Below the pieces are notes generated by a model. It saw only the letters and a list, made by a program, of their open reading frames with translations. It was not told the origin of the DNA and ran no database searches. Below are positions 31,406-43,300 of a stretch of 64,000 nt of DNA, piece after piece. The stretch spans positions 248,001 to 312,000 of the forward strand of contig JAQSEB010000029.1 in NCBI GenBank assembly GCA_030063045.1. Reading direction: 5' to 3'. Every line of letters starts with the position of its first letter. Position 1 is the first letter of the stretch. The translations under genes were made by a program, and so were the position numbers. The DNA is from Pratylenchus scribneri (Eukaryota > Nematoda > Chromadorea > Rhabditida > Pratylenchidae).

Positions 31406-34400
31406 TTATTTTGAAATTTGAGGCAAAATTAATTTCCTTGGCAATGATTTGGCCCTAATCGAATTTTGTTTTTGAATTGCCAATTTTCTTTTTGGCCCAT
31501 TTCCGCCTTCTTTTCCATTATTCCTCTCTTCCAATGGCTTTCTGGGTATTCGGCTGGGAAGTAAATAAAAATGCACTAAAATTTGTTGTTTTTGCTTTTC
31601 CTCCACATTTTCATCCCTCAATTCGGCCCTTCTCAATCGAGTGGATCGAACACCATAACGCCGGAGGGCTGAGTCACAATGGGCCAACAATTTGATGAAG
31701 GCTGGCATTAAGTCGGCATCATTTCCGCCTCCAAATTTTATTATGGCCAAATTGAATAAAATCTGCATAAATTAAATTTTTATTTTAGGGCGAAATATTC
31801 AATGTTGTAGCTATAATTGAATACCGCTAGTTGCTTACAATATAAAAAGGTGTCAAATTATTAGAAAAGGAAAAGGGGGTAATTACTAAATCAGTTTTGG
31901 CCTATTAGCTTAACGAGGAAATAACAAATTTTGGAATGCAATATATCTTTTTAAAACCCAATGTGCCCTCTACAAAATGTTCTTATTAGTAGATTTTTAT
32001 GAAATCTTAGATTAAAAAGTCAAATGACTTTGACTATAAAATTAAATACGAAATTTCTGAAAAGTCATTTATTTTATTAATTGTTTTTTTCCAAAAATTT
32101 TTAGAGCCATTTTTTAGAGGACATTTCAGGCTTTCGAAAGCTAAAATATAATCTCAAACTGGTTGTTCCATTGTTGAACTAATAAGCCAAAAATACAAAC
32201 GGATCCACAAATTGTTGTTGTCGGTACTCATCAAAATTGTACTCATTCTCATTCGTATTAATTCAACTAAAATTCAAACTTGTAAAAATCCATGAAAAGG
32301 CAATGCTGGGGCACCGGATGGAACCGGTCCTGTTGAGAAATATGCATTCAATTCATTGAATTTGGAATCAAGCCAATCGGCTGTCAACAAATTGGCCAAT
32401 TCACATTTTCTTAAAATTAAATGAAAAATAAAATGGAAATGAAAATGGGAGTAAATTACCGAATGAATGCCCGAATTGTTGGCAGGGAAATGAGCAAAGA
32501 TTGGCGAATATTAACAAATTGCATGTATAAATATACGGCACGGTCAAGGACCAACAAATTGGCCCATTTTGAATATCGATTTGGGAACACTTCGGACAAA
32601 TGTGGTCTTTTGGCCTTTTTCAACAATCCGAGGTCATCTTTTGCCAATGTGGTAACATTTTTGATTGTTCCCGAATTTATTGTGGTGGCAATTGAATCCA
32701 ACGATTGGATATCCCATTTTGGTGGTGGTTGGCCATTCTCATTGGCCATTGTTATGCTGTAAATATTTATTTTTTATTTGGATATATTTATATAGGTATA
32801 TATGGTTGTCGAATCTGTTTTTCTGCCGATTTTGTTTTAAGCAAGTTCTGAATGCCGTACAGTTTTAATAGCTATGGCTCAATCGATTCGCTAGAATCAG
32901 TTTTATTTATACGATTTTAATTTCAAATCGATATGATACTTTAAACTAAATTATTGATAGCTAAAACTACAAAATGTCTGCCATTATACAATATATTTTT
33001 AGTCAATGGAATCAAAATAATCTGAAAAAACAGAATCGGCTGCAATGTTTCCATTTGTCAAACTTTTTATTTAACATTTTGCTGGCCCTTTTCTCTCTTT
33101 CCTGTGGATAATATTGTTCCAATTGGTCCAATACAAGAAGCAATGAATCCTTCACCAATGGAATTTTTATCATCTACAAAATTTCCAAAATACTCATTTT
33201 TGCCATTAGCCAACTTCATCAACAATTGAACGAACTGCTGGGGCAGAAGCGGGGGATGTTCCCGGTGCCGAATCCATTTTTTCCTGTGCCATCAACATTT
33301 TTTCATGTTCAACACTCAACGAAGGCGATGAATTCACTTCCAGCAAAATTGGCGTCCCATTTTGGCGCACAATTATGTCAAAGCCCATAATCTATGGGTA
33401 ATAAATATGAAATCATTTATTCTTTCATTTAATCCAAAAATACTTGAAAACATTGTGGCGCCTTCTGTGCCTTCAATTCACTGAATTTATGCTCATAATT
33501 CAACATCATTTCGGGCACCATCGCCAATACTAAATTTAAAAATAATAATTTTAACTTCGATAAAGCTATATCAAAATTAGAATATACTAAAAATGTCTAT
33601 AAAATTTTATCAGGAATTGAACTTATTAATTAATACTGTTGATTATCTATTGATATTAATTTTATTTAATTTGGTTCAAAAAAATTAAGTTTTGCTTTTT
33701 CTCAAAAACTATTTAAATGAATGACTTTTACTATGGAATGGATTGGCGAAATTTTTAGTTGTATTCTTGGATAAAGTCCCTAATTTCTGAACCAATTTAT
33801 ATAAAATTATTATAACTTGATAGCCATAAGTCTACTCTTTAATTTGACAAAAAAAATTGGTTCTGTACCAAATGAATTTTATAAAAGTTGACTCAACAAA
33901 AATTTGTGCTATGGCTTCATTATTCTTGAAACTAAATAAACCAATTTGGATAAATTTTATTTTAGCACATTCATATTAGAATATTACATTTTTAAGCCTA
34001 TGAGTCATAACTAATAAGAAAAGTTTTCTCATAATTTTGCCTTTTTTGATCATAAATCAGTCTTAAATCATGATAAAATACTAAATGTGTTCCAAACATT
34101 TATATTATCTCTCATTCTGACCTGTCTTCACAATAATCAGCTTAATTTCCTTCCATAATCGTCTTGTCCGCATTCCTTTATGTTCCATTTGATGGAATAC
34201 GGTGGACAATAATCGTTTGCTGCCTTCAGATTCAAAGTATTAATCCATAATGAATATTTCCCCCTTATTTCCACCTTTTAATTGTTCCTTCAATGATTTA
34301 CTGTGAATGTAGGAGGTGTGACATTTATTCAGTGAATAATTTGTTAAATGTGCATATAAATTGCCAAAATTGTTGGCATTCGGTTTTCCCGGGTATTTTT

Positions 34401-35764
34401 CCGTGCAAAATCGTGCCATCCCTGAATAATTTGACCAAAAATATTTCAACCCCTTTTAACCTTCTCTGGCCACATAAATTGAGAGGGGATTGATGCTTTT
34501 AATTACGGCATAAATTCGCAAATCAAATTTGAGTTGATCCGGCAATAAATATGGATCAGGGACATATTCTTGAACCAATTGGCGAACTTCCAATGATTCC
34601 AATTTATCAGGGGAATTTATTAAATAAATTCCCGTTCCTTGGGCACCTTAATTAGGGGCAATCTAAAATAAAATTAATTTTATTAACCATCATCCGGTTT
34701 AACGATAAAGCATTTTTGTCCATCCCATTTGGCACAATATTCTCTGAATTCGGCCAATTGTGCCGGCAATATCCAACTTTCCGGATAAAAATTATATTCC
34801 ATTGGGAATAATTTTCGCATTGAATGAATTGATTGGGTCAGCGAAATTTTCTTGGCCAATTCCGTCATTCCAGGGAATTTGTTCACTTTTGCCCCATTTT
34901 TGACCACAATTCCCATATCCGGATACACAACACTGTGCCAATAAATATCACAATGGTGGCCATCCGATCGACCTTCGGGGAATTCCTGAATGCCCAATTG
35001 GCGGGCACAAAATGAGACAACTTGGGCATTGCTGAATTTTAATAAAATATTATTTGGATTTAAAATTTCCGAAAAGTTTGAGAAAATTTAGAAATTTTTC
35101 TCGGCAATCTTAAAGAATCCTGGACCCTAAATAAAAAATTTATAAAAAAAAACACATTTTCTAAGATAAAAATTGATGCTGAGTTCAAATCTGACATCCT
35201 TTTTGTCTATCTAATTTAGGTTATTTTTGAATGTAGGACAAATGCCTCCTTTTAAACCATTATTATTTATTTATTATGTTCACTTTTTACATAAAATAAG
35301 GTAATATCACAATTTTTATTATCTTTTCAATTATTTTCACCTTTTCGCCCTCGAAGTATCAATGCTGAATTTGTGAAGTGCTTTGGCCCGAGAAGATGGT
35401 GTCCTTTTTGTTGGCGGCGAAATAATTCCCAATGGGAACATGGAATTTCTTTCCAATTCGAAACTTTAAAAATATTATTATAAAATTAATGTAAAATTAA
35501 TTTCTAACTCTGATTCGTTTTCTTCACTTCGGCAAAAAATTGTTTTAAATGCCTTTTGGGCAATTGGCGAATTTATGAACAATTGACGAAAACTTTGCCT
35601 TCTGCTGCCAATAATTCGATTATTATTCGGCACAATGGAGGCGGAACAAATTCTTCTGCTGCTTTGGATGGATTTGTCTGGTTTTGGGCCAATGGATGCC
35701 GGAACACTCCAATTTCCTTTTCCAAAGTCTTTTGTCTTCCTCCGTTCGCCTTTTTCTTCCTCTT
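31406..35764 (-). CDS. ttll-11: TTLL11-type tubulin polyglutamylase, 5' end uncertain
   Basis: Minus-strand multi-exon gene. Upstream exons (35764-35466, 35464-35360) give a basic N-terminus ending DTSRAK; then NAQVVSFCARQLGIQEFPEG, KVNKFPGMTELAKK, MRKLFPMEYNFYPESWILP, CFIVKPDDGAQGTGIYLI (ATP-binding), FDLRIYAVI, GMARFCTEKY, NLYAHLTNYSLNK, FQIMGFDIIV and PILLEVNSSPSLSVEHE. These are the TTL ligase core in order. The region after the core (LSEVFPNRYSKWANLLVLDR, a QSLLISLPTIRAFIRKC segment, FHGFLQILFNLAIIKF) matches the C-terminal region of animal TTLL11, which elongates side-chain glutamates on tubulin. C. elegans ttll-11 acts in cilia of sensory neurons. The start codon was not located; it may be beyond 35764. 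Confidence 0.88.
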
Positions 35765-35866
35765 TTAAAATATTTATTTGTTTAAAAATGCCAATTTTTG
35801 CATAAATTCTCACCAATTTTCTTTGGCTTTGCAAATTCTTTTGGCTCAGTCCTTTTCCTTTTTAGG

Positions 35867-36232
35867 ATGGCACAATTTCCTTCAAATTTATTTTTGACCG
35901 GTGGCAATGAGGAAATTATGCAGCCCATTCAATTGAGTGGCCTTTGGAATAAAATAAAAATTTTATTTGCAACTAAAAGCATTTTACACCAAAAAAACGT
36001 AAAATTGCCAATTTGGCCATTCATTCAATGTCTGGAAAAAGTGCAATCCATCTTTGGCCCAGCTAAACAAGCAATCGAAGCGGAAAGAGATGACGGGGAA
36101 TTTGAAAAGGAGGAAAAGGTTGAAGCCTTAAAAATAAGACTAAAAATCGTGGAATTGAGGGAAGTAAGAAGAAGGTTGCCGGGGCGACTATTATGCTGCC
36201 AACCGACACCCAAATTTGGCAGCCTATCGTAA
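35867..36232 (+). CDS. small protein of unknown function, C-terminus uncertain
   Basis: ATG at 35867 follows directly on cctttttag, a typical nematode splice or trans-splice acceptor. The open frame gives 121 residues: MAQFPSNLFL, GLWNKIKILFATKS, LPIWPFIQCLEKV, then a charged helix (AIEAERDDGEFEKEEKVEA). After a strong donor-like gtaaga near 36160 other frames also look protein-like (one reads DYYAANRHPNLAAYRKIG), so the last 20-30 residues may be mis-framed or spliced. The gene lies head to head with TTLL11. Size and composition would suit a small mitochondrial or cytosolic subunit, but I recognise no family. Confidence 0.5.
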   Translation: MAQFPSNLFLTGGNEEIMQPIQLSGLWNKIKILFATKSILHQKNVKLPIWPFIQCLEKVQSIFGPAKQAIEAERDDGEFEKEEKVEALKIRLKIVELREVRRRLPGRLLCCQPTPKFGSLS

Positions 36233-37336
36233 AATTGGAATAGTTAGCAAGTTCCGTAAATTTTGAATATGCTATAAGGAGGATGGAGGGATATTGCCAT
36301 TTTAGATGGAACGGTGTTAATTTTAAAATAAAAAATAAAAATGAAAAAATGATTGATCAAATTATCACCAAAATATTATTGCCAAACAAACTTTTGTCTG
36401 ATTTTGCTTTATTTTACAAATTTTTTTTGATCATATTTTTTCGATTTCCATGATTAAAAATCATCAATTCGTTTTCTATTCTTGGAGCATTGAAGGGTGA
36501 TCTCACGATAGGGTTTTAATTGTTCGAAAATATTAAAATATTTTAATTTTTATTATATTTTTTTTGCATTATAAATATTATGGAATCGACTCTTTAATTA
36601 ATTCATTTATTAAATCTAAATTTTATAATAATTTTTAAATATGAGATAAAGATAACCCATTGAAAGGATAAAAGTTGTTCATTTACTTAAACTAGTCTAG
36701 AATGTTAATATATTATAGTTTTTAAAATCTCTTTTTCCATTAAAAATATTTAATAAATTACTCTTTTATTTAATTCATTTTTACAATACAGATTTTTAAA
36801 ATCTGTTGAATTGAAAATAATTCTCCCCAGAAATTTCATTTTTCAAAGGCTTTGAATAATAGGGTTTTTGGACTAATTTTTTCATAAATTTTATACTATA
36901 CTTTTATATTTATTTTTAATGACTTTTTTTTTCAACTTTATAATGGAATTAAAGTAATATTTTATTTTTTATTATATTCTCAATTATAGTCGAATGACTT
37001 TTTTATTTAATTCTTCAAACTATTCATATATATTCATATAATCATCTTCAAAATTCCAACTATTCCATGTTTGCTTACAAATATACAAAGAATATTTTTA
37101 TCAATCGAAAAAACATTAAAATTAGGAAAGCCTTAAAAATGCAAAAATTGGAAGGTACTCACTCCATTGTTGTCGCCTTGGATACGCCAAAAGTTTTGTT
37201 AAATAATTCTCTGTCCAATCTTCTCATAAGAAATGCTCTCACAGAAGAAATAGGGAAAGAGAATAAGCCAATAAATTAAATAGGAAATTGGCCATTCCTC
37301 ATTTCATTATGAAATAATAAATAAATATTACCAAAA
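36233..37336. other. very AT-rich intergenic region
   Basis: Mostly A/T runs. A 70-codon frame at 37067-37279 lacks motifs and a leader and is not called. The promoter of the REJ gene is expected at the right end. Confidence 0.45.
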
Positions 37337-40300
37337 ATGATTCTGCTATCATTCCTTTTTTGCTTTTGGCATCGTCATTATGGAATTTCGGCTGATAATT
37401 CTACCGGGGAATTATCCTCCAAAATGGTCACAATTCTTTTCCCTCAATCCCAGAATTTTTATGCCGGCGCCGAAAATTTAAATAAAATTGTAAATGTGAG
37501 CAACAAAAGGGCGAACATTTTTGGGAATTATTCTCTCATTTTAAGGTTGTTTTTGGTGTCGAACTCGAAAAACAAAATGCAAGCTGTGTTATTGGTTTGT
37601 CCATTTTCAAATTGAAAATATTTCTCTTTCCCCTCTTTCTATTCACAGATCAAGATTTGGCCAATTCCTCCATTTCTGGCCAGGCCACTTCCCGATTCGT
37701 CATTTCATGCGATTTAAGTCCATTTTCTGGACTTTCCGTTGGCCAGCACAAACTTTGGGTGATTCGTTCACCAGAATTGCGTCAATCCACTTTTGAACTG
37801 CAAAATCCCATTCAATTGATAATTTTGCCGGATCCAAATTTATCGAAATCGACGGCATCCTCAAAGTGGAATTTAACATTGACACCAATTGGGGCTGAAT
37901 TTGGGGATGAATTGGACCAAATTGAAGTGAAAATGAGTCCAAATGCATTAAACATTGATTTGGGGAAAATGGTCAATAAAAGTAAAATGGACATTGAATG
38001 TGAAGAAATGTTGGAAATGACAATGAATAAATGTGGAGGTGAATATTTTTGTTGTCATTTATATTAAAAAATTCATAGATAATCCAAATTGTTCAATCCA
38101 TTTTGATGGCACCAATTATATGGGTCAAATTGAAATTGGCCAAAATGCGAGTGTGGGAGTTGGCACCAAAATTCCATTCTTTCCCATCAAATTCACTGGC
38201 ATAAATGGTGACAATTCCTTCCAAATTTCGTCTACAAATCAATCTGCAAAAGTTGTTTTACCAATTGAGAATGCAACAAATCCGGTGAGTTGTGGAATTA
38301 ATCACACCAAATTGGATTTAAATTTCCAGTCTACCCCAAGTATTTCATTGGAAATAATGCCAAAAAGGATGGACATTTGTGCCAACAATTCTAGCTTAAT
38401 TCATTTGAATGCATTGCCAATAAATGCCACGAAAAGAATGCCGCCTTTAATATGCAAATGGAATGTCCAAATTCCGAATAATGGTTCAAATATTAAATTA
38501 ATATTAAAATAAATTATATCATTATTCAGTGAAATCAACAGTAAATCTAGCAAAATTGGCTGCCTCCATGAATTCATGTTCAATTGCATTTTCCAGTAAA
38601 AATGTTTCTGATTTGCTTGCCAATGTGAAAAATAAAAATACAAAAAATTTATTTCCGTTTTTACTTTAGCATTCACACATTTCTGCGCCAATTGGCATGG
38701 AAATTTCTGTCTCTGCTTGCAATCTTGTTGGACTTTGTTCTTCCACCCAAAAAACCCAATTGCCCATGGATTCGGGTCGAAAATTGGAAGCTTCTATTTT
38801 GGGGCTACCATCCACGATTATTTCCTCAGCTCGAATATTGCTTAATTCAAAAGTGGTTTACCGTGAATGCGGCGCAGACAAATTTGGGCCGAATATTAGT
38901 GTAAGGAAAATAAAGGGAAAAAATTGATTAATGGTATTTGTTAAATTTTAATTTGTAAGAATTGTTTTTTGATAAGTTAATTAAAATATGTTTTCGATTA
39001 ACTAAGAAAAATGTGTTTTCGATTAACTAAGAAAAATGTGTTTTCGATTAACTAAGAAAAATGTGTTTTCGATTAACTAAGAAAAATGTGTTTTCGATTG
39101 ACTAAGAAAAATGTGTTTTCGATTGACTAAGAAAAATGTGTTTTCGATTAACTAAGAAAAATGTTTTTTCGATTAACTAAGAAAAATGTGTTTTCGACTA
39201 ACTAAGAAAAATGTGTTTTCAATTAACTAAGAAAAATGTGTTACTGAAAAAATTTGTTTTTGGTTAACTTAGTTTTGAATAATTAATTTTTCAGTATATT
39301 TGGTACATTAATGGTTCCGATGTCTCGAATTCCTCTGTTTACACAATTCCTCCCTATACATATTCACCTGGCACTTCCATTCCCGTTCAATTGACGGTCA
39401 AACATGAAAGTGGAATGGAGGTCATCGATTCTCGCCAAATAAACGTATATTTAAATTTATGGCCTAATAAAATAATTTAGAATAATTTTCAAGTTCCAAC
39501 TTGAACCAATCGTACCAATTGTGGACGCAAATTGGCGTACAATTTCTGAAGGGAACAACCTTCAATTAGACGCCTCGCCTAGTTGGAGTCCTAATGTGCA
39601 GGATTGGCCACTAGTCCACAATTGGCAATGTTTGAATGTAACAGATGATGAGGAAAATGGGAAAAAATGCCAAATTGGAGATTTGCAACGGCAACAAATG
39701 TTGAATAATAATGGATATTTGGTATTGGCCCCAGGCAAATTGAGGGAAAATGGAAGGTGAATTTGCAATTTGGGCTGGGGAATATTTTTTACCTAATTTT
39801 TTTCGAGGATACTTTTAATTTGTGGAACTTAAATATGAATTTTACTAATTTTATTCATATTTGGTCATCTTGGTAAGAGTAATTCCAACATTTACAAATA
39901 TCAATTATCCATAGAATATGAAAATGAATTATTGGAATCTTAATTACTAAGATGGACATAAATTAGACAAAAATGGAGACCAAATTCGATGCTTAAATAA
40001 TAATATTATTATCAATTTAAATATTTTGGCTTATTTTATGAATTAATTTAATTTTCAGTTTCATTTTCATCGACAAAATCAACGATTCCGCAAATGCAAC
40101 TGGCCAATTGGAAGTCAGGGTCAAAGGCAATAAATATATTTTAATTTGAATTAATTCAAATTTTAATTAAAGTTTTGCCACCAAATTTGCCAACAATTAA
40201 ATTTGCTGAAGATGGACAAAATTCACTGCCAATTGGATTTGTTCACGTCAAAGCATTGATTAAAAATCCAATTGGCGGAATGCTAAAATTGAAATGGTCC

Positions 40301-43300
40301 ATTTTTGGAGGAAAAGGCAAAAAATATTAAATTAATAAATAAATATTTAAAATTTGAAGATAATCAATCGATGGATTTGGAAAAATTACTCAAATTCGAT
40401 TCCAATAAAAATCTTTCAATGATTCCCAATAATGGAGGTCAAACAATAGTCCTTCAAATTTCATTGCCAATTGATGAATTAATCGAGTAAAATTTGCCGA
40501 AATTATTCCAAAAAAATAAATTTTCCATAAGATTTCCGGATTGGCCTGGTCTAAACCCGGATCAGGATTATTTCATTCGCCTTTCGGCACAAAATGCAAA
40601 AGATGGCCCAGTGGCATTTGCCCAATTTCAATTCCGAATTCATTCTTTGCCGAATATTGAAAAACTCTAGGTCACCCCTTCCGATTCAATTGCTTCGTTG
40701 GACACTTTGGTCCGAATCCAGCCATCTGGCCAATTCACCAATTCCTCCGGGCACATTTATCGAATTCGTTTTGGTATTCGCTATTTAATGACCAACACAA
40801 ATGGAAGCAATCATCGGGATGTTTGGTCAAAAAGAAGTATGCAAAGTGAATTGGACGGAATTTATTATGAAACAATGTTGCCAACAGGTGAAATATATTT
40901 TTTATAATTTTATTTGGAATTATCCTTGATTTGGATTTGTCAAAAGGCATTCCAATGTGGCAATAACCAATGGTGGATTACCTGTAAAATTAAACAAATA
41001 TTAATGGATAATATTTAATTTGTCGAAGAAATAATTCCAATATAAACATAATGGTTTAAAGAAAGTTTATCCTACATTCACAAATCAAATATACCCAAAT
41101 TTGTTATCGTTTGGTCAACAATTAAAGGGTATTAAACGGTTTAAACCCATTTTGGTTTGGTCAACAATTAAAGGGTATTAAACGGTTTAAACCCATTTTG
41201 GTTTAATGGTTAAAAACTAAGTTAGAATTGCTTAAACCTAAGCCAAAACATAATCAAATGATGCGACGCGGAGAGAACTATTTATTGGGTATAAGATTTA
41301 TAGATCTAGAATAAACTTCTGTATATTTTTACAATACTAATTGTTTCTTTGACATAAAACTGACCCATCACCCATTGGTTATTTGCATTGCATGTTCCGG
41401 GGAATGTGGTTGTCATTGAACCTACTGTCAGGAAATTGACAGTATTTGCCACAATGGCCGCATTCAAATTTAGCGTAGGATTTGGTTGGCTGGAAATGTT
41501 GGAAATTATTAAAAATAGGAATATTTATTAATATTAAATAATATTATTAATAAATTTATTAACTATTGCATAATTGGATAATTCAAGATCTATTTTTGGG
41601 TCAGAAAATTTCTCAATTTCATAAAAATATGTTGAATATGAAGTCCAAAAACTAACGAGCAAGTTGCTGTCACTGCCGTTCGACAATTATTGTCATCATA
41701 GACAAATGTCATGACCCCATCCGCAAATTGAGTATTATTTGTGACTGTTTGTGTCAAAGGGGGGCAACAACCCACTGAAATTAAAATATTAAAGCATAAA
41801 ATGTGGAATGTAGAAGAAACTTCCAATGGGCCCCCCGGATTGTGCCGTTGCCGCACAACAATGGCCAAAATGGGGAAAGAGGAAAAGCAAAAAGAGAATT
41901 GAAAGGGCAAAATTGGGCAGAAGCAAATTGTGTTTTTGAGAGTTCATTGAATAATTTGGGGAGAGTGAAATGCTAAAATGAATGAGTTTGGTTTAGGGAA
42001 AGGATCATTGTTCATTGACTTCCCCATTTGTTCATTCAATCGGCTATTCCCCCATTCTCATTTTCTCGTCGCGTTAATTACCCTAAAATGCCCATTCCCT
42101 CCTTTACATGGATTAATCCGCTTATCCGGTCATTCAATCCCTCCCATTTCATTTGTATTTCCTTTATTTTTAATTTATTTCCGTTTTTTTGAAGCTTATC
42201 CCCAGCCTCATGCAAGTTGTGGCCAACGAATTGGATATGAGGCATTATTCGAAATTTGTGATCGAATTTGGGGCCGATGCCAAAAATTTGTTAGTGAAAA
42301 TTTCACGGTTGGCCAATTCTCGATGGAAACCATTGGAAGGGCAGTCATTTTATTGGAAAAGCGACTCGATGATGGGTTTGAAATTTTGGTAGAATTAAAT
42401 TGATTAAAAATACTTTGAAGAGATGTTTTTGGGGCATTGGAATTGTTGGACGCAGTCAATCAAGAATTATGTGGACAATGGAAAAATACAGAATTATTAA
42501 ATGAAATTTTGGACTCATTAATTGAACAAATAGAAAATAACACGTAAGTAAAATTTGTTGAATATTATATTAAGCCCAAAAAAGAATACATAATATCATA
42601 TAATTATTATAATTTTAAGAATGGGTTTATTTTATCCTATATTCACAAACCAAATGTACCCAAATTTGTTATGGTTTGGTCAACAATTAAAGGGTATTAA
42701 ACGGTTTAAACCCATTTTGGTTTGGTCAACAATTAAAGGGTATTAAACGGTTTAAACCCATTTTGGTTTGGCCAACAATTAAAGGGTATTAAACGGTTTA
42801 AACCCATTTTGGTTTGGCCAACAATTAAAGGGTATTAAACGGTTTAAACCCATTTTGGTTTGGTCAACAATTAAAGGGTATTAAGCGGTTTAAACCCATT
42901 TTGGTTTGGTCAACAATTAAAGGGTATTAAACGGTTTAAACCCAATTTTGGTTTAATGGTTCAAAACTAATTCAAATTGATTAAACCCCAACCAAAAGAT
43001 AATCAAAAGATGCGCCTTGGTGAAATCTATCAATCTGCTAGAAGGTTTATTGGTCTAGGAAAAATTAACGGTTTACAATCTTTGTGATTTTCAATTATTT
43101 TGATAAATTAAATATTTCCCATTTTCTTATTAAAGTGATTCGGAGGAATTGTTGGAAAGTTTGGAATATGGAATGAGATTGGCGGAGGCAGCATCCAGTT
43201 CAAATATTCAGAAAATTTTGTTTTTATTGAAACAAACAAAAATTTCATTGAATTGGGGCGAAAATAGAGAATTGAGAAGGGCAAAAAGAGATTTGAGCCA

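Larger units (their letters stand above)
40888..42194 (+). other. large REJ-gene intron holding a nested gene and a repeat copy
   Basis: The donor follows ETMLPTG at 40887; the acceptor precedes the exon AYPQPHASCGQRIG at 42195. Inside are a dispersed-family repeat with two 46-base units (41040-41320) and, on the opposite strand, the C6-domain gene. Confidence 0.7.

Noticed and set aside
37067..37279. 70-codon plus frame before the REJ gene
   Set aside because: Lys/Asn/Ile-rich in a very AT-rich spacer, no homology recognised, and separated by stops from the REJ leader exon.
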